Assembly: GCA_938009235.1 (NCBI GenBank) | Contig: CALLIK010000007.1 | Location: 372,001 to 436,000 of the forward strand | Length of the DNA stretch: 64,000 nt | From: an uncultured Caulobacterales bacterium | GTDB taxonomy: Bacteria; Pseudomonadota; Alphaproteobacteria; Caulobacterales; Maricaulaceae | Direction: 5' to 3' | Shown here: in pieces, positions 17,077 to 26,361 of the stretch | Layout of the letters: each line of letters begins with the position of its first letter | Numbering within the stretch: the stretch's first letter is position 1 | Notes under the pieces: generated by a model | Told to the model about the DNA's origin: nothing | Database searches by the model: none | Seen by the model: the letters and a program-made list of their open reading frames with translations, nothing else | Program-made: the position numbers and the translations under genes

Positions 17077-18504
17077 ATGACTGACCCTAAACCACCAGTA
17101 ACGGATGCTCGACCTAATGCCTTCGTTGAAGGTCTACGGGTACGGGCTGAAGCGTTTGGTCAGTTGCGCCATACCGTTATTCCACGCCAGAACCGGTTTC
17201 GCTTCTTAATCGCGGCGGCCACGGTCGGCGTGATTGGCTTGATTGCATTACCCGACCGTACAGAGGCCACAATTGATGAGACTGTGCAGCAGGCAAAAGC
17301 TCCTGAGTTAGACATCTCCCGTTTCGATATGGGATTAGACGAGAGTTTCATGTCAAAGACATCCGTCAAGAAAGTGACTTTGGAGGCGGGCGATAACTTA
17401 GGCCCTCTTTTGCAGAGAAATGGATTGTCAGGCCAGCAAGCTCACCGTGTCACGCAGGCCTTTGGTGACGTCTTCCAACCGCGTAACCTTCGCGCAGGGC
17501 AGAGCTTTTATCTTCACTTTTCTGGCGACACGCTCGAACATCTGACGTTTAAGCCAAATGTAGAATCCACAGTCTTTGTTGACCGCGTTTTAGGAACTGA
17601 CCAGGCTGAAACTTATGCAGCTCGTAAGATTGCGGCTGAATTTAAATATGAGACTGTTAGCGTAAAGGCGACAGTCGAGAACTCTCTCTATGTAGATGCC
17701 ACGCGTTTGGGTGCGCCTGATAAGGTCGTAGTTCAATTTGCGAATATCTACGAATACTCGGTCGACTTTCAACGTGACATCCAACCGGGTGATGCGTTTG
17801 AAATGTTCTTTGAAGTCGCACGAGACCAAAAAGGCGAAATCGTTAAAGCGGGTGACCTGCTTTACACATCTTTTTCGCCACGTGGAAAAATGTCTGAATA
17901 TTGGTTGTTTGAAGATCAAAAAGGCCGAGAGAATTTCTATGACGCTGCAGGTAAAACTGCAAAACGAAAATTACGAGCGACGCCTGTTAACGGTGCGCGT
18001 TTGTCGTCTAGTTACGGACGCAGGAAACATCCAATTTTGGGTTATCGCAAAATGCATACAGGTGTTGATTTTGCGGCACCTCGTGGCACGCCAATTTTAG
18101 CGGCCGGCTCTGGTACGGTCGAACGCGCGAACCGCTATGGCGGATATGGGAACTACATCCGCATTCGCCATACGGATGGATATAAAACGGCCTATGCACA
18201 TCTAAAGGGTTTTGCACGCGGTGTGAAATCTGGGTCTTTTGTGAATCAAGATCAGGTCATTGGTTATGTTGGAACGACAGGCCGTTCTACGGGCCCGCAT
18301 TTACATTATGAAGTCCACCTTAACGGTAAAAAAATCAACCCACGTCGCCTGTCTCAGCTTTCAGGTAAGCCATTAGCAAAAAACCAACGGGAAGCGTTCA
18401 AGTCGCGTCGGGAAAATATTGATAGTTTGCGCGCGACGTCAGAAGTGCTGACAGCAAAACCGAAAGTGGGGACGGCGTTCTCTGTAGAAGCTTCGTCAGA
18501 GTAA
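17077..18504 (+). CDS. M23-family murein endopeptidase
   Basis: A 475-residue envelope peptidase: short cytoplasmic N-terminus, one membrane anchor (about residues 43-60), an OapA/LysM-like region around 95-150, and a C-terminal peptidase M23 (LytM) domain (about 320-425). Zn ligands are His327 and Asp331 in HTGVDF and the HLHYE motif at about 408-412. Such enzymes cleave peptidoglycan cross-bridges during growth or division. The catalytic residues look intact, so it is predicted to be active. A terminator follows at 18555. Confidence 0.9.
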   Translation: MTDPKPPVTDARPNAFVEGLRVRAEAFGQLRHTVIPRQNRFRFLIAAATVGVIGLIALPDRTEATIDETVQQAKAPELDISRFDMGLDESFMSKTSVKKVTLEAGDNLGPLLQRNGLSGQQAHRVTQAFGDVFQPRNLRAGQSFYLHFSGDTLEHLTFKPNVESTVFVDRVLGTDQAETYAARKIAAEFKYETVSVKATVENSLYVDATRLGAPDKVVVQFANIYEYSVDFQRDIQPGDAFEMFFEVARDQKGEIVKAGDLLYTSFSPRGKMSEYWLFEDQKGRENFYDAAGKTAKRKLRATPVNGARLSSSYGRRKHPILGYRKMHTGVDFAAPRGTPILAAGSGTVERANRYGGYGNYIRIRHTDGYKTAYAHLKGFARGVKSGSFVNQDQVIGYVGTTGRSTGPHLHYEVHLNGKKINPRRLSQLSGKPLAKNQREAFKSRRENIDSLRATSEVLTAKPKVGTAFSVEASSE

Positions 18505-18554
18505 TTGAAGCCAAGATAATTGGGGCTTTTCTAAACTCAATTTAAATGTGATTG

Positions 18555-18579
18555 AAGCGGGTCTTGCGGCCCGCTTTTT
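18555..18579 (+). terminator. Rho-independent terminator after M23 peptidase gene
   Basis: AAGCGGG pairs with CCCGCTT around an 8-base loop, followed by a run of T. Confidence 0.75.
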
Positions 18580-18625
18580 ATTTGTCTAAGCCACCCCTAA
18601 TTGAAATATCAATGAGGCCAGCGAT

Positions 18626-19342
18626 ATGAAAAATCTTCTCAACTTCTTTTTCTCTTTTGATAAGTTATTCAAAGAGAAACTTATTGTTCCATTTTTTTGG
18701 CTGGCTTTGGTTGTTATTGGCCTAGCCTTTTTGGAAGTAGCCTTCCGCGCCATAAAACTGCCACCGCTCGGCGCGATCACTGGATTTATAAATTTTTGGG
18801 CTTTCTTGCTTCTTGCGCTCCTGTTGACCCGCATCGTGTCCGAATTGATGGTCGCAATCTTCCGTATTAACGACAATCTTTCGCCAGACAAAGGCAAGTC
18901 TGAACTTGCAGATATAGATCCACTTGCTGAAGCGCGTAAGGCCGCCGAAGCGGCTGCTGCGAAAACGCGAGAAGCTACTAAAAGTGTGAGTGATAAGGCG
19001 AGTGATGCCACGAAGAACTTGCGTGAGAACGTTGGCGAGATGAGCGAAACTGTTTCAGGTAAAGCTAAATCCGCGACGGCTTCTGTACGTGAAAAAGCCG
19101 ATGGTTTGTCGTCCTCTGCGAAAGACAAAAAAGAGAGCCTTTTGAATAAGGGTGATACATCCAAGACGAAACCTGCAACTAAGGCGTCAAAGTCAGACAG
19201 CAAATCTTCCGCGAAGACATCATCAAAATCCACAAAGAAACGTGGACCAAAACCTGGATCTAAAGCGCCACGTGATGCAGATGGAAACCTTCTGAAAAAA
19301 GATGGCACGCCTCGTAAAAAGCCTGGACCTAAAAATAACTAA
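18626..19342 (+). CDS. DUF4282 membrane protein with basic AT-hook-like tail
   Basis: A 238-residue protein with two membrane helices (about residues 20-40 and 55-75) forming a DUF4282-like module. A long Ala/Lys/Ser-rich stretch follows (about 95-205, repeats of the type KSVSDKASDATKNLRE), then a very basic end with KKRGPKPGSK and RKKPGPKNN, which resemble AT-hook/GP-rich DNA-binding motifs. The helical repeat region looks like a coiled or apolipoprotein-type amphipathic segment. Function is unknown; a membrane-tethered nucleic-acid contact is a hypothesis only. A long complementary-strand frame here is a codon-bias shadow. Confidence 0.75.
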   Translation: MKNLLNFFFSFDKLFKEKLIVPFFWLALVVIGLAFLEVAFRAIKLPPLGAITGFINFWAFLLLALLLTRIVSELMVAIFRINDNLSPDKGKSELADIDPLAEARKAAEAAAAKTREATKSVSDKASDATKNLRENVGEMSETVSGKAKSATASVREKADGLSSSAKDKKESLLNKGDTSKTKPATKASKSDSKSSAKTSSKSTKKRGPKPGSKAPRDADGNLLKKDGTPRKKPGPKNN

Positions 19343-19364
19343 GCTAGGTAGAAACTTAAAATAA

Positions 19365-19397
19365 AAAAACCGGGACCCTCGTAGGGTTCCGGTTTTT
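19365..19397. terminator. Bidirectional terminator between DUF4282 gene and clpB
   Basis: A near-perfect stem (AAAAACCGGGACCCT with AGGGTTCCGGTTTTT, 3-base loop) with A-run and T-run on opposite sides, placed between convergent genes. Confidence 0.85.
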
Positions 19398-19439
19398 ATA
19401 TGTATAGGTTACCGTTAGGACGAAGATTAGAATTTAAAT

Positions 19440-22028
19440 CTAGTCGTCTTTAGCCGTGGTTTTGACACTCACCCTGATGCGTCCACCCGCTGCGTCGATG
19501 TGAATGATGTCTCCGTCCTTGATACGCCCGCTTAGTAATTCGCGCGCGAGTTCGTCTTGGACTTGTTTTTGGATGACGCGTTTTAAAGGGCGCGCTCCGA
19601 AACTAGGGTCATATCCAGCTTCGCCCAAATGTGTTCGTGCATCATCAGACAGGTTCACGGTAATTGACTTGTCCTTCAGCCACCCTTGTAGGCGTTTCAT
19701 TTGAATATCGACAATAGCGCCCATATGCTCTGGTTTAAGTCTTTCGAAGAGGCAAATTTCGTCAATGCGGTTCAGGAACTCTGGTCGGAAATGAGCATTT
19801 ACCTCGGCCATAACGCCAACTTTAGCGGCTTGAACATTATCTCCATCCGCGAGGTTCAGCAGATGTTGCGACCCAATATTTGACGTCATGATAATAAGCG
19901 TATTCCGGAAATCTACGGTACGACCTTGGCCATCCGTAAGGCGTCCTTCGTCGAGAACTTGAAGTAAAATATTAAAAACATCTGGATGCGCCTTCTCAAC
20001 TTCATCAAACAGAATGACTTGATAGGGACGACGACGAACGGCCTCAGTTAAAGCGCCGCCTTGATCATAACCAACATAACCTGGAGGCGCGCCGATCATA
20101 CGGGCGACGGAGTGTTTTTCCATATATTCAGACATGTCCATGCGTGTGATGGCTTGCGTGTCATCGAACATGAAGTCCGCGAGGGCTTTGGTGAGTTCAG
20201 TTTTACCCACGCCAGTCGGGCCGAGAAACATGAAGCTCCCAATCGGGCGCTGTGGATCACGTAGTCCTGCGCGGGCACGGCGGACGGCGTCAGAGACGGC
20301 TGTGACCGCGCGGTCTTGCCCGACGACACGTGCGCTTAACACGCTTTCCATATCTAACAGTTTTTCGCGTTCGCCCTCGAGCATTTTTTCAACGGGTACA
20401 CCTGTCCAACGCGACACGATGGTTGCGATGGTCTCTGATGTTACTGTCTCGCTGGCCATGCTGTCGCCCGACCTTTTCTCTAAGTCGGCCATTTGGCTTT
20501 CGAGAGTAGGAATATCTTCATGCTGCAAGCGGCCCGCCGTTTCATAATCCCCACGTCGCGCGGCATCGGCGAGTTCAAACTTCGCCTGTTCAAGCGCTTC
20601 TTTCACATCGGTTGCAGAGGCGAGTTTAGCTTTCTCCGCCTGCCAAGTTGCGCTCATCTCGTCGGATTGAGATTGCAGATCATTGATTTCGGCTTGACGT
20701 TTTTTCAGTCTGTCCTTGGAGGCGCTGTCGGTTTCCTTTTTGAGCGCTTCAACTTCGATGCGCAGCTGTACGAGACGGCGGTCGATTTCGTCCAAGGCTT
20801 CTGGCTTGCTGTCGACTTGCATCCGTAAACGCGACGCAGCTTCGTCCATGAGGTCGATGGCTTTATCGGGTAAGAAGCGGTCGGTGATATATCGATTGGA
20901 CAGGTTTGCCGCCGACACAATGGCCGCGTCCGAAATGCGAATACCGTGATGGACTTCGTATTTTTCTTTGAGGCCACGTAAGATTGAGACAGTGTCTTCG
21001 ACGGTGGGTTCCGTGACAAAAACGGTCAGGAAACGCCGCGCTAAGGCTGCGTCTTTTTCTAAATGTTTGCGATATTCGTCGAGCGTCGTTGCGCCAATGC
21101 AATGTAATTCGCCGCGTGCGAGTGCGGGTTTCAAAAGGTTAGCAGCATCCATTGCACCATCTCCTTTGCCTGCGCCGACAAGGGTATGGATTTCGTCAAT
21201 GAATAGGATGATCTGACCGTCGGCTTTTTCAATTTCTTTTAAAACAGATTTCAGGCGTTCTTCAAATTCGCCGCGATATTTTGCACCCGCGATCAATGCG
21301 CCCATATCGAGCGCGAGCAAGCGCTTGTTACGCATACTTTCGGGGACATCGCCCGACACGATGCGAACGGCGAGGCCTTCAGCAATCGCGGTTTTCCCAA
21401 CGCCAGGTTCGCCAATCAGGAGTGGGTTGTTTTTCGAACGCCTAGACAGGACTTGTAGCGTCCTGCGGATTTCTTCATCACGTCCGATAACAGGGTCAAG
21501 CTTGCCATTACGTGCGGCCTCGGTGAGGTCACGTGAATATTTAGACAAGGCCTCATATTGATCTTCCGCAGAATCAGACGTCACAGGGTCTTCAGAGCGG
21601 ACTGACTTGATGGCTTCGCCTAATCGTCCTGCATCGACACCAGAGGTCGCGAGGGCTGTGCGTAAATCCTTATCCGCTTGTGTGACGGCTGCGAACAGAA
21701 GTCTTTCAAGCGTCACAAAGGCATCACCCGCGCTCTTGGCGGATTTCTCTGCGACCGCGAAAAGCTTGCTTGAGGCTTTAGATAAAGACACGCTAGCTCC
21801 GCCCTCGACGCGCGCTAGTTTGTTGAGTGTTTGTGTGAGCGTAACGTCCAATGTGTCCACGGACGCGCCAGACATTTGTAATAAATTGGACGGCAGGCCG
21901 CCGTCTTCATGGATCAATGCGTTCAGGATATGTGCGGGGGTGAGATATGCGTGGTCTCGCGTCACGGCTTCGGTTTGGGCTGCTTGAATAACGCTTCGCG
22001 ACCGTTGTGTGTAGGCTTGGATGTCCAT
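19440..22028 (-). CDS. clpB: ATP-dependent disaggregase ClpB
   Basis: Hsp100 chaperone that, with DnaK, rescues aggregated proteins. The 862-residue length is typical. An N-terminal Clp_N domain (1-145) is followed by AAA+ domain 1 with Walker A GEPGVGKT and pore loop GAKYRGEFE, a middle coiled-coil domain (about 405-525), AAA+ domain 2 with Walker A GPTGVGKT and pore loop GYVGYDQGG, and the C-terminal D2 small domain. Middle domain presence and no ClpP-binding loop distinguish it from ClpA. A heat-shock-type promoter is seen upstream, matching expected RpoH control. Confidence 0.97.
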   Translation of the reverse strand: MDIQAYTQRSRSVIQAAQTEAVTRDHAYLTPAHILNALIHEDGGLPSNLLQMSGASVDTLDVTLTQTLNKLARVEGGASVSLSKASSKLFAVAEKSAKSAGDAFVTLERLLFAAVTQADKDLRTALATSGVDAGRLGEAIKSVRSEDPVTSDSAEDQYEALSKYSRDLTEAARNGKLDPVIGRDEEIRRTLQVLSRRSKNNPLLIGEPGVGKTAIAEGLAVRIVSGDVPESMRNKRLLALDMGALIAGAKYRGEFEERLKSVLKEIEKADGQIILFIDEIHTLVGAGKGDGAMDAANLLKPALARGELHCIGATTLDEYRKHLEKDAALARRFLTVFVTEPTVEDTVSILRGLKEKYEVHHGIRISDAAIVSAANLSNRYITDRFLPDKAIDLMDEAASRLRMQVDSKPEALDEIDRRLVQLRIEVEALKKETDSASKDRLKKRQAEINDLQSQSDEMSATWQAEKAKLASATDVKEALEQAKFELADAARRGDYETAGRLQHEDIPTLESQMADLEKRSGDSMASETVTSETIATIVSRWTGVPVEKMLEGEREKLLDMESVLSARVVGQDRAVTAVSDAVRRARAGLRDPQRPIGSFMFLGPTGVGKTELTKALADFMFDDTQAITRMDMSEYMEKHSVARMIGAPPGYVGYDQGGALTEAVRRRPYQVILFDEVEKAHPDVFNILLQVLDEGRLTDGQGRTVDFRNTLIIMTSNIGSQHLLNLADGDNVQAAKVGVMAEVNAHFRPEFLNRIDEICLFERLKPEHMGAIVDIQMKRLQGWLKDKSITVNLSDDARTHLGEAGYDPSFGARPLKRVIQKQVQDELARELLSGRIKDGDIIHIDAAGGRIRVSVKTTAKDD

Positions 22029-22085
22029 GGCTTACCTCGAAAACATGTTTCGCACATCATAATTGATGGCGGTGACTTATCTTCG

Positions 22086-22113
22086 AGATGGGAATTCAGC
22101 TCCTAGGTTCAAG
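22086..22113 (-). promoter_or_regulatory. RpoH (sigma-32-type) promoter of clpB
   Basis: On the minus strand CTTGAAC (22107-22113) and TCCCATCT (22086-22093) are separated by exactly 13 bases, closely matching the sigma-32 consensus CTTGAAA-N13-CCCCATNT. It lies about 60 bp before the clpB ATG. Confidence 0.85.
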
Positions 22114-22138
22114 ATGGCCAAGGATATGGAGCTGAATT
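22093..22138. repeat. 11-bp inverted repeat around the clpB -35 box
   Basis: AATTCAGCTCC (22093-22103) and its exact reverse complement (22128-22138) enclose 24 bases that contain the -35 element. It could be an operator, or a stem closing the upstream DUF4167 transcript; no T-run follows. Confidence 0.5.
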
Positions 22139-22162
22139 TAATAGTGTTTATTGTCTGCGGGC

Positions 22163-22858
22163 TTATTCCGCAGCGTCAATAGTTTCAGCATCAGCCTTTT
22201 TACGTGCTGGGGCTTTACGGCGACGCTTCGGTGCTTCTTCAGAGTCACTGGCTTCAGGCGCGTCTACTTCAACGTCTGCCTTTGGCGCACGAGGTTTACG
22301 GGGTGCCGCTTTTTTCTTCGGGGCTTTTTCTTCGGGCGCTTCGGCTTGTGGCGTAACAACATCAAGCTCAGATGGGGCTTCGGTGTTCGCCTCTACGGAT
22401 GGTTTTTCGTCCGCGCGATTTGCATCTTGGTTGCGGTTATCGTCGCGTGAATTACGTTGGTTACGATGATTGTGACGGCGGCTGTCGCGCTGCGGCGTGT
22501 CCCCGTCATCTTCGCCATTTTCAGCCCGTTTAGCAGCCCGTTCAGCATCTCTTGCGGCGCGCTCGGCATCGGCTTTTTCGCGGGCTTCTAGGGCAACACG
22601 CTTAGCAGCTTCTTGCACATTCATGACCCGCAAATAATGCTCAGCATGTTGCAATAAGTTCTCAGCCTTTACACGATGGCCGCTCATTTTGGCATCGCGC
22701 GCTAGCGTTGTGTATTTTTCAAAAATCGTGGACGCTGTTCCGCGCACTTTAACATCCGGGCCTTGGCTATCCAGTGACCGGTTGTGGTTATTGTGGTTGT
22801 TATTGCGATTATTATTTTTGTTATTGTTGTTGCGATTACGGCCGCGTTGACGCTTCAT
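22163..22858 (-). CDS. DUF4167 domain protein
   Basis: A 231-residue protein typical of alphaproteobacteria: an Arg/Asn-rich start (RGRNRNNNNKNNN), the conserved DUF4167 block with GTASTIFEKYTTLARDAKMS and HAEHYLRVMN (about residues 38-80), then a long charged Lys/Ala/Pro-rich disordered tail. The composition suggests RNA or ribosome association, but function is not established. It lies downstream of prmC on the same strand with a 141-bp gap, the usual neighbour for this family, and upstream of clpB. Confidence 0.88.
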   Translation of the reverse strand: MKRQRGRNRNNNNKNNNRNNNHNNHNRSLDSQGPDVKVRGTASTIFEKYTTLARDAKMSGHRVKAENLLQHAEHYLRVMNVQEAAKRVALEAREKADAERAARDAERAAKRAENGEDDGDTPQRDSRRHNHRNQRNSRDDNRNQDANRADEKPSVEANTEAPSELDVVTPQAEAPEEKAPKKKAAPRKPRAPKADVEVDAPEASDSEEAPKRRRKAPARKKADAETIDAAE

Positions 22859-22999
22859 CGGATTTCCTCAAGGGGCGACATTTGACGGGGCATTTAAAAC
22901 ACATTGATGTGGAGTGCCCGTGGTCTGTCAGTTATATTAGCGGTGTTCGGGTGGTTTAGGGATCGAACGCTGTGCGCTTCTGATTTCGCCTAGCAAAGC

Positions 23000-23902
23000 T
23001 TAGCCCAGATGAAAAGGGGTTTTTTTTGTCCAAACTGCGCGGTCATTTCCGCCAAGGTCTCGATCAACAGAAATCTCGCTCCAATCCTCATTCGAGAGGA
23101 GTTCAGTTAAGGCCTCAGCTTGGTCAAATCCGATTTCAAACCCAAGCCACCCCGCGTCACTCAAATACTCTTTCGCGCCTGCCAGTATAAGCCGATAGGC
23201 GTCCAAACCGTCATCGCCGCCACGCAGAGCTAAGTCTGGATCGAACCGTAGAACCTCTGTCTCTAATCCCTTCATGGCGTCGTTTGAAATATAGGGCGGG
23301 TTAGAGAGGATCATGTCAAAACGTGCCGTGTTCGGAACCGCGTCCCACCATGCGCCTTTTACAAATTTAGTGCGGCTTTGGAGAGACAGGGATTGCGCAT
23401 TTGCGGCGGCGATATTTAACGCACCTGCCGATAAATCTGTCGCAAGAAGCTGTGTGTGTTCAGTTTCCGCCAAAAGGGTCAAACCAATCGCGCCGCTACC
23501 TGTTCCCAGATCAAGGAGGTGTTGCGGTGCATTTTTATCTAGCCTTTGCAGCGCCCCGCGAATGAGCGTTTCGGTATCTGCGCGTGGCGACAATACATCT
23601 TTGGAAATCTGAAAGCGGCGTCCGTAAAACTCGCGCCATCCTAAAATATGATCAACAGGTTCACCTGATAAGCGGCGGTTCATATAGTCATTAATCGTCG
23701 CTGACACGTCAGGCGTTAGAGGTTCCATGCCCCGTATGATTATGGCCGTGCGGTCTAGCCTTGTTGCGGCTTCTATAATTTCGCCAGCGTCATTTTCTGC
23801 AAATGGAATGCCTGCGTCTTCGAAGGCTTCCGTCAAAGCCCGTTTCGCCGCGCGCGCATTTGTCCACTCTGCGCCGTCGTTATTTTGGGGAGCTGTCACC
23901 AT
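23000..23902 (-). CDS. prmC: Peptide chain release factor N5-glutamine methyltransferase
   Basis: Methylates the GGQ glutamine of release factors RF1/RF2. The 300-residue protein has the N-terminal helical recognition domain (DHILGWREFYGRRF near 80-95), SAM motif LLDLGTGSGAIGL and the catalytic NPPYIS. In many alphaproteobacteria prfA sits beside it; it is not in this stretch. The start at 23902 gives a family-like N-terminus. Confidence 0.93.
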   Translation of the reverse strand: MVTAPQNNDGAEWTNARAAKRALTEAFEDAGIPFAENDAGEIIEAATRLDRTAIIIRGMEPLTPDVSATINDYMNRRLSGEPVDHILGWREFYGRRFQISKDVLSPRADTETLIRGALQRLDKNAPQHLLDLGTGSGAIGLTLLAETEHTQLLATDLSAGALNIAAANAQSLSLQSRTKFVKGAWWDAVPNTARFDMILSNPPYISNDAMKGLETEVLRFDPDLALRGGDDGLDAYRLILAGAKEYLSDAGWLGFEIGFDQAEALTELLSNEDWSEISVDRDLGGNDRAVWTKKTPFHLG

Positions 23903-23967
23903 GGCACGGAGATAGGGCAGACTAGGGATTTAGGCAAAGTAAAATCGTGACGAATACGGCCCTTGAA

Positions 23968-24386
23968 CTATGTAATTTCTAAAAGTCGTTTTCCAATACT
24001 TCCAAATAGTCTGGCTTTAACCGCTGCGTTTTTTTGAAATGTCACCTTAGTTATTTTGAAAAATAAAATGCGGCCTGGTTCTGTCTGAATATCACTAAGC
24101 GGTATCTCAAGTGTTGTGTACCCACATTTGAAAATAAACCAAGGTTTGAGGTATAGGCTTTCGTTCGAAATGTGGAGCGTCAAACAACTGCTATAGCTCG
24201 CCATAAAGAGAGGAGAGAAACCCAGTCCTAAGGACTGCATATTAAGCGGTCACCATAGGGTTCTACCTCAGTCGAATAATGTCTTGCCAACGCAGACCAT
24301 CCACTCATGCGGGAGATTAAAAAACAAATGCTCATCCATAATAATGGGAAGGCAATGATGGGTAGAAATGAGTAGAAAGGGGTCAT
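23968..24386 (-). pseudogene. Frameshifted small membrane protein with PH-like domain
   Basis: Two frames together look like one gene. The first begins at ATG 24386, overlapping the stop of the upstream hydrolase (TAATG, coupling), and encodes a hydrophobic N-terminus then RMSGWSALARHYSTE; it stops at about 24236. The second (23968-24240) continues with LTLHISNESLYLKPW and TLEIPLSDI, resembling a known small membrane protein family in which a W-x-x-L-A-x-x-Y segment precedes a PH-like beta domain. A shift of one base, somewhere in the roughly 24 bases between the in-frame TGA and TAG, joins them. It may be a pseudogene or a sequencing/assembly error; no slippery heptamer is evident. Confidence 0.6.
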
Positions 24387-25135
24387 TATGTTATGCTCGC
24401 AATCGCGTTTTCAATAAGCGTTAAATCGTTTTCACGTGACAGACTGTGATCACCGCCTGTGACGAGCGTGTAGGTCATGTCTTTGGATGTGATGGCATCC
24501 ATTAGACGTTTGGAGTGCGCCCAAGGCACGACATCGTCTTCATAGCCTTGCAAAATTCTGACAGGGCAATTCAGCTCGATCGGTGCGTCTAAAATTTGTC
24601 GTTCCCGTCCGTCTTCAATCAGAACTTTCGTATAGGCATAAGGTTCATCATATCCCGAAGGTTCATACACAACACCGTCATTTTCTAGCGCCGCAATTTG
24701 GACCTCCGTCCATCCTGCGACAGTTAGTTTCTCTGTAAAGTCTGGCGCCGGGTTAATTAAAACAAGACCTGCGGTCTGCTCAGTGTTTTCTATGGCTGCC
24801 AGAAGTGACGCCCAACCGCCCATAGAGGAGCTGACTAAAATGGTAGGACCTTGGGTGAGTTGGTCTCGCACGAAACCAATATCTGATGCCCAACGAGAGA
24901 GGGTGCCATCGGCAAAGTCTCCACTGCTCTGTCCGTGACCGAAATAATCAAATCGAATGAAAGCCTGTCCGCGCGCTTTGGCCCACGCATGTAGATGGAC
25001 GGCTTTACCGCCTTCCATGTCGGACTTCAGCCCACCGCACCAGATCAAGGTCGGCGCATTAGCGTTTACGCCATGACCTTCTGATTTTTCATAGGCAATT
25101 TTATGACCATCAGCTGTTGTTAGAAAGTCGGGCAT
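24386..25135 (-). CDS. Alpha/beta hydrolase
   Basis: A 249-residue serine hydrolase resembling the ABHD10/BAAT-like thioesterase group. SSSMGGWASL holds the likely nucleophile Ser104, RFDYFGHGQSSG is the conserved strand/loop ahead of it, and the acid and base are likely in GYEDDVVPW and GGDHSL. The natural substrate is unknown. It diverges from the glycosyltransferase gene across 29 bp and is translationally coupled to the broken gene downstream. Confidence 0.85.
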   Translation of the reverse strand: MPDFLTTADGHKIAYEKSEGHGVNANAPTLIWCGGLKSDMEGGKAVHLHAWAKARGQAFIRFDYFGHGQSSGDFADGTLSRWASDIGFVRDQLTQGPTILVSSSMGGWASLLAAIENTEQTAGLVLINPAPDFTEKLTVAGWTEVQIAALENDGVVYEPSGYDEPYAYTKVLIEDGRERQILDAPIELNCPVRILQGYEDDVVPWAHSKRLMDAITSKDMTYTLVTGGDHSLSRENDLTLIENAIASIT

Positions 25136-25164
25136 TTTGATTCCACTTGGGCTAAGGGGTTTTT

Positions 25165-26277
25165 ATGAATGTGCTGCAAATCTTGCCCGAGCTCAATGCC
25201 GGAGGTGTCGAACGTACGGCTTTAGAGACTGTGGAGGCTTTGGTCGCCGCAGGTCACGGCGCACATGTGCTCTCAAATGGCGGACGGCTTGTGCCTGAGT
25301 TAGAAGCTTTGGGCGGTGTGCATCACACCGCTGATATTGGGTCCAAGAATATCCTGTCTGTGCCGTGGCGCATTGCAGGGGTTCGCCGCTTGATTGCAGA
25401 ACACAAGATTGATGTGGTCCACGCCAGATCGCGCGCCCCTGCATGGCCAGCGATCTATGCGGCACGGGCGGAGCGTGTGCCATTTGTGACGACCTATCAT
25501 GGGATATATAACGCAAGCTCTGCGCTGAAGCGCGGATATAATGGGGTCATGGCGAAGGGCGATGTTGTTATCGCTAATTCCAATTTTACTTGTGATCATA
25601 TCATTCGCGAACATGGAACCGAGCCAGACCGCATCACTGTCATTCCACGCGGCGTAGATATGGAGCTGTTCGACCCTGCGCGCATTGACCCAAAACAGAG
25701 TGCGGATCGGCGCGCAAAATGGGGCGCTCCAGAGGCCGCGACTTTAGTTCTATTGCCAGGGCGATTGACGAGTTGGAAAGGGCAGCGCGTTGCGATTGAC
25801 GCTTTGGCGAACTTAAGTCCTAACTATCATCTCGTTCTATTGGGCGATGCGCAGGGCCGTGACGCCTATGTCGCAGAGCTTAAAGCGCAAGCGGATCAGC
25901 TTGGTCTCACGGGGCGGACACATTTCCCGGGCCACGATAGCGATATCGCCACGGCGCTCATGGCGGCCGACATCGTCATATGCCCCTCAACGGACCCCGA
26001 AGCTTTTGGTCGTACCGCCGCCGAAGCTCAAGCCATGGGTCGTCCCGTCATTGCCAGCGACCACGGCGGCGCGGTCGAAGTCGTCGTGCAAGGCGTAACA
26101 GGGTGGCGTGTCCCGCCCGCAGACGCCACAGCCCTCGCTGACGCCATTGATCGGGTGGATGACTTAACGGGTGTTTTGGACGCGCGCGCGCGGATTTCGG
26201 AGCGGTTTTCTAAGGCCGCCCTGCAAAAATCTTTACTTGAGGTCTATAATAGGGTGGTGAAGTTCGCTGCAATATAG
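25165..26277 (+). CDS. Family 4 glycosyltransferase
   Basis: A 370-residue GT-B fold retaining glycosyltransferase. The N-terminal half starts LQILPELNAGGVERTALE, the acceptor-side glycine motif; the C-terminal half has the donor-binding VLLPGRLTSWKGQ and the E-x7-E type motif in STDPEAFGRTAAEAQAMGRP. It likely acts on envelope polysaccharide or lipopolysaccharide at the cytoplasmic membrane face, with unknown sugar specificity. No other glycan genes lie beside it. Confidence 0.87.
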   Translation: MNVLQILPELNAGGVERTALETVEALVAAGHGAHVLSNGGRLVPELEALGGVHHTADIGSKNILSVPWRIAGVRRLIAEHKIDVVHARSRAPAWPAIYAARAERVPFVTTYHGIYNASSALKRGYNGVMAKGDVVIANSNFTCDHIIREHGTEPDRITVIPRGVDMELFDPARIDPKQSADRRAKWGAPEAATLVLLPGRLTSWKGQRVAIDALANLSPNYHLVLLGDAQGRDAYVAELKAQADQLGLTGRTHFPGHDSDIATALMAADIVICPSTDPEAFGRTAAEAQAMGRPVIASDHGGAVEVVVQGVTGWRVPPADATALADAIDRVDDLTGVLDARARISERFSKAALQKSLLEVYNRVVKFAAI

Positions 26278-26290
26278 CGGTTTTACTTGT

Positions 26291-26314
26291 ATATGGACGA
26301 TAAAGTCGCCATAT
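26291..26314 (+). promoter_or_regulatory. Small inverted repeat in the infC leader
   Basis: ATATGG and CCATAT (6 bp, 12-base loop) lie about 50 bases before the infC start. It may be a leader hairpin or chance. Confidence 0.25.
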
Positions 26315-26361
26315 GCGCAGACTGATAAAGAAAATTGATTGAAACACTTAGGAGCACTCCA

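Noticed and set aside
18586..19308. Long minus-strand frame complementary to the DUF4282 gene
   Set aside because: It mirrors the Lys/Ala/Ser repeat codons of the plus-strand gene, has no ribosome-binding site, and runs through the terminator.
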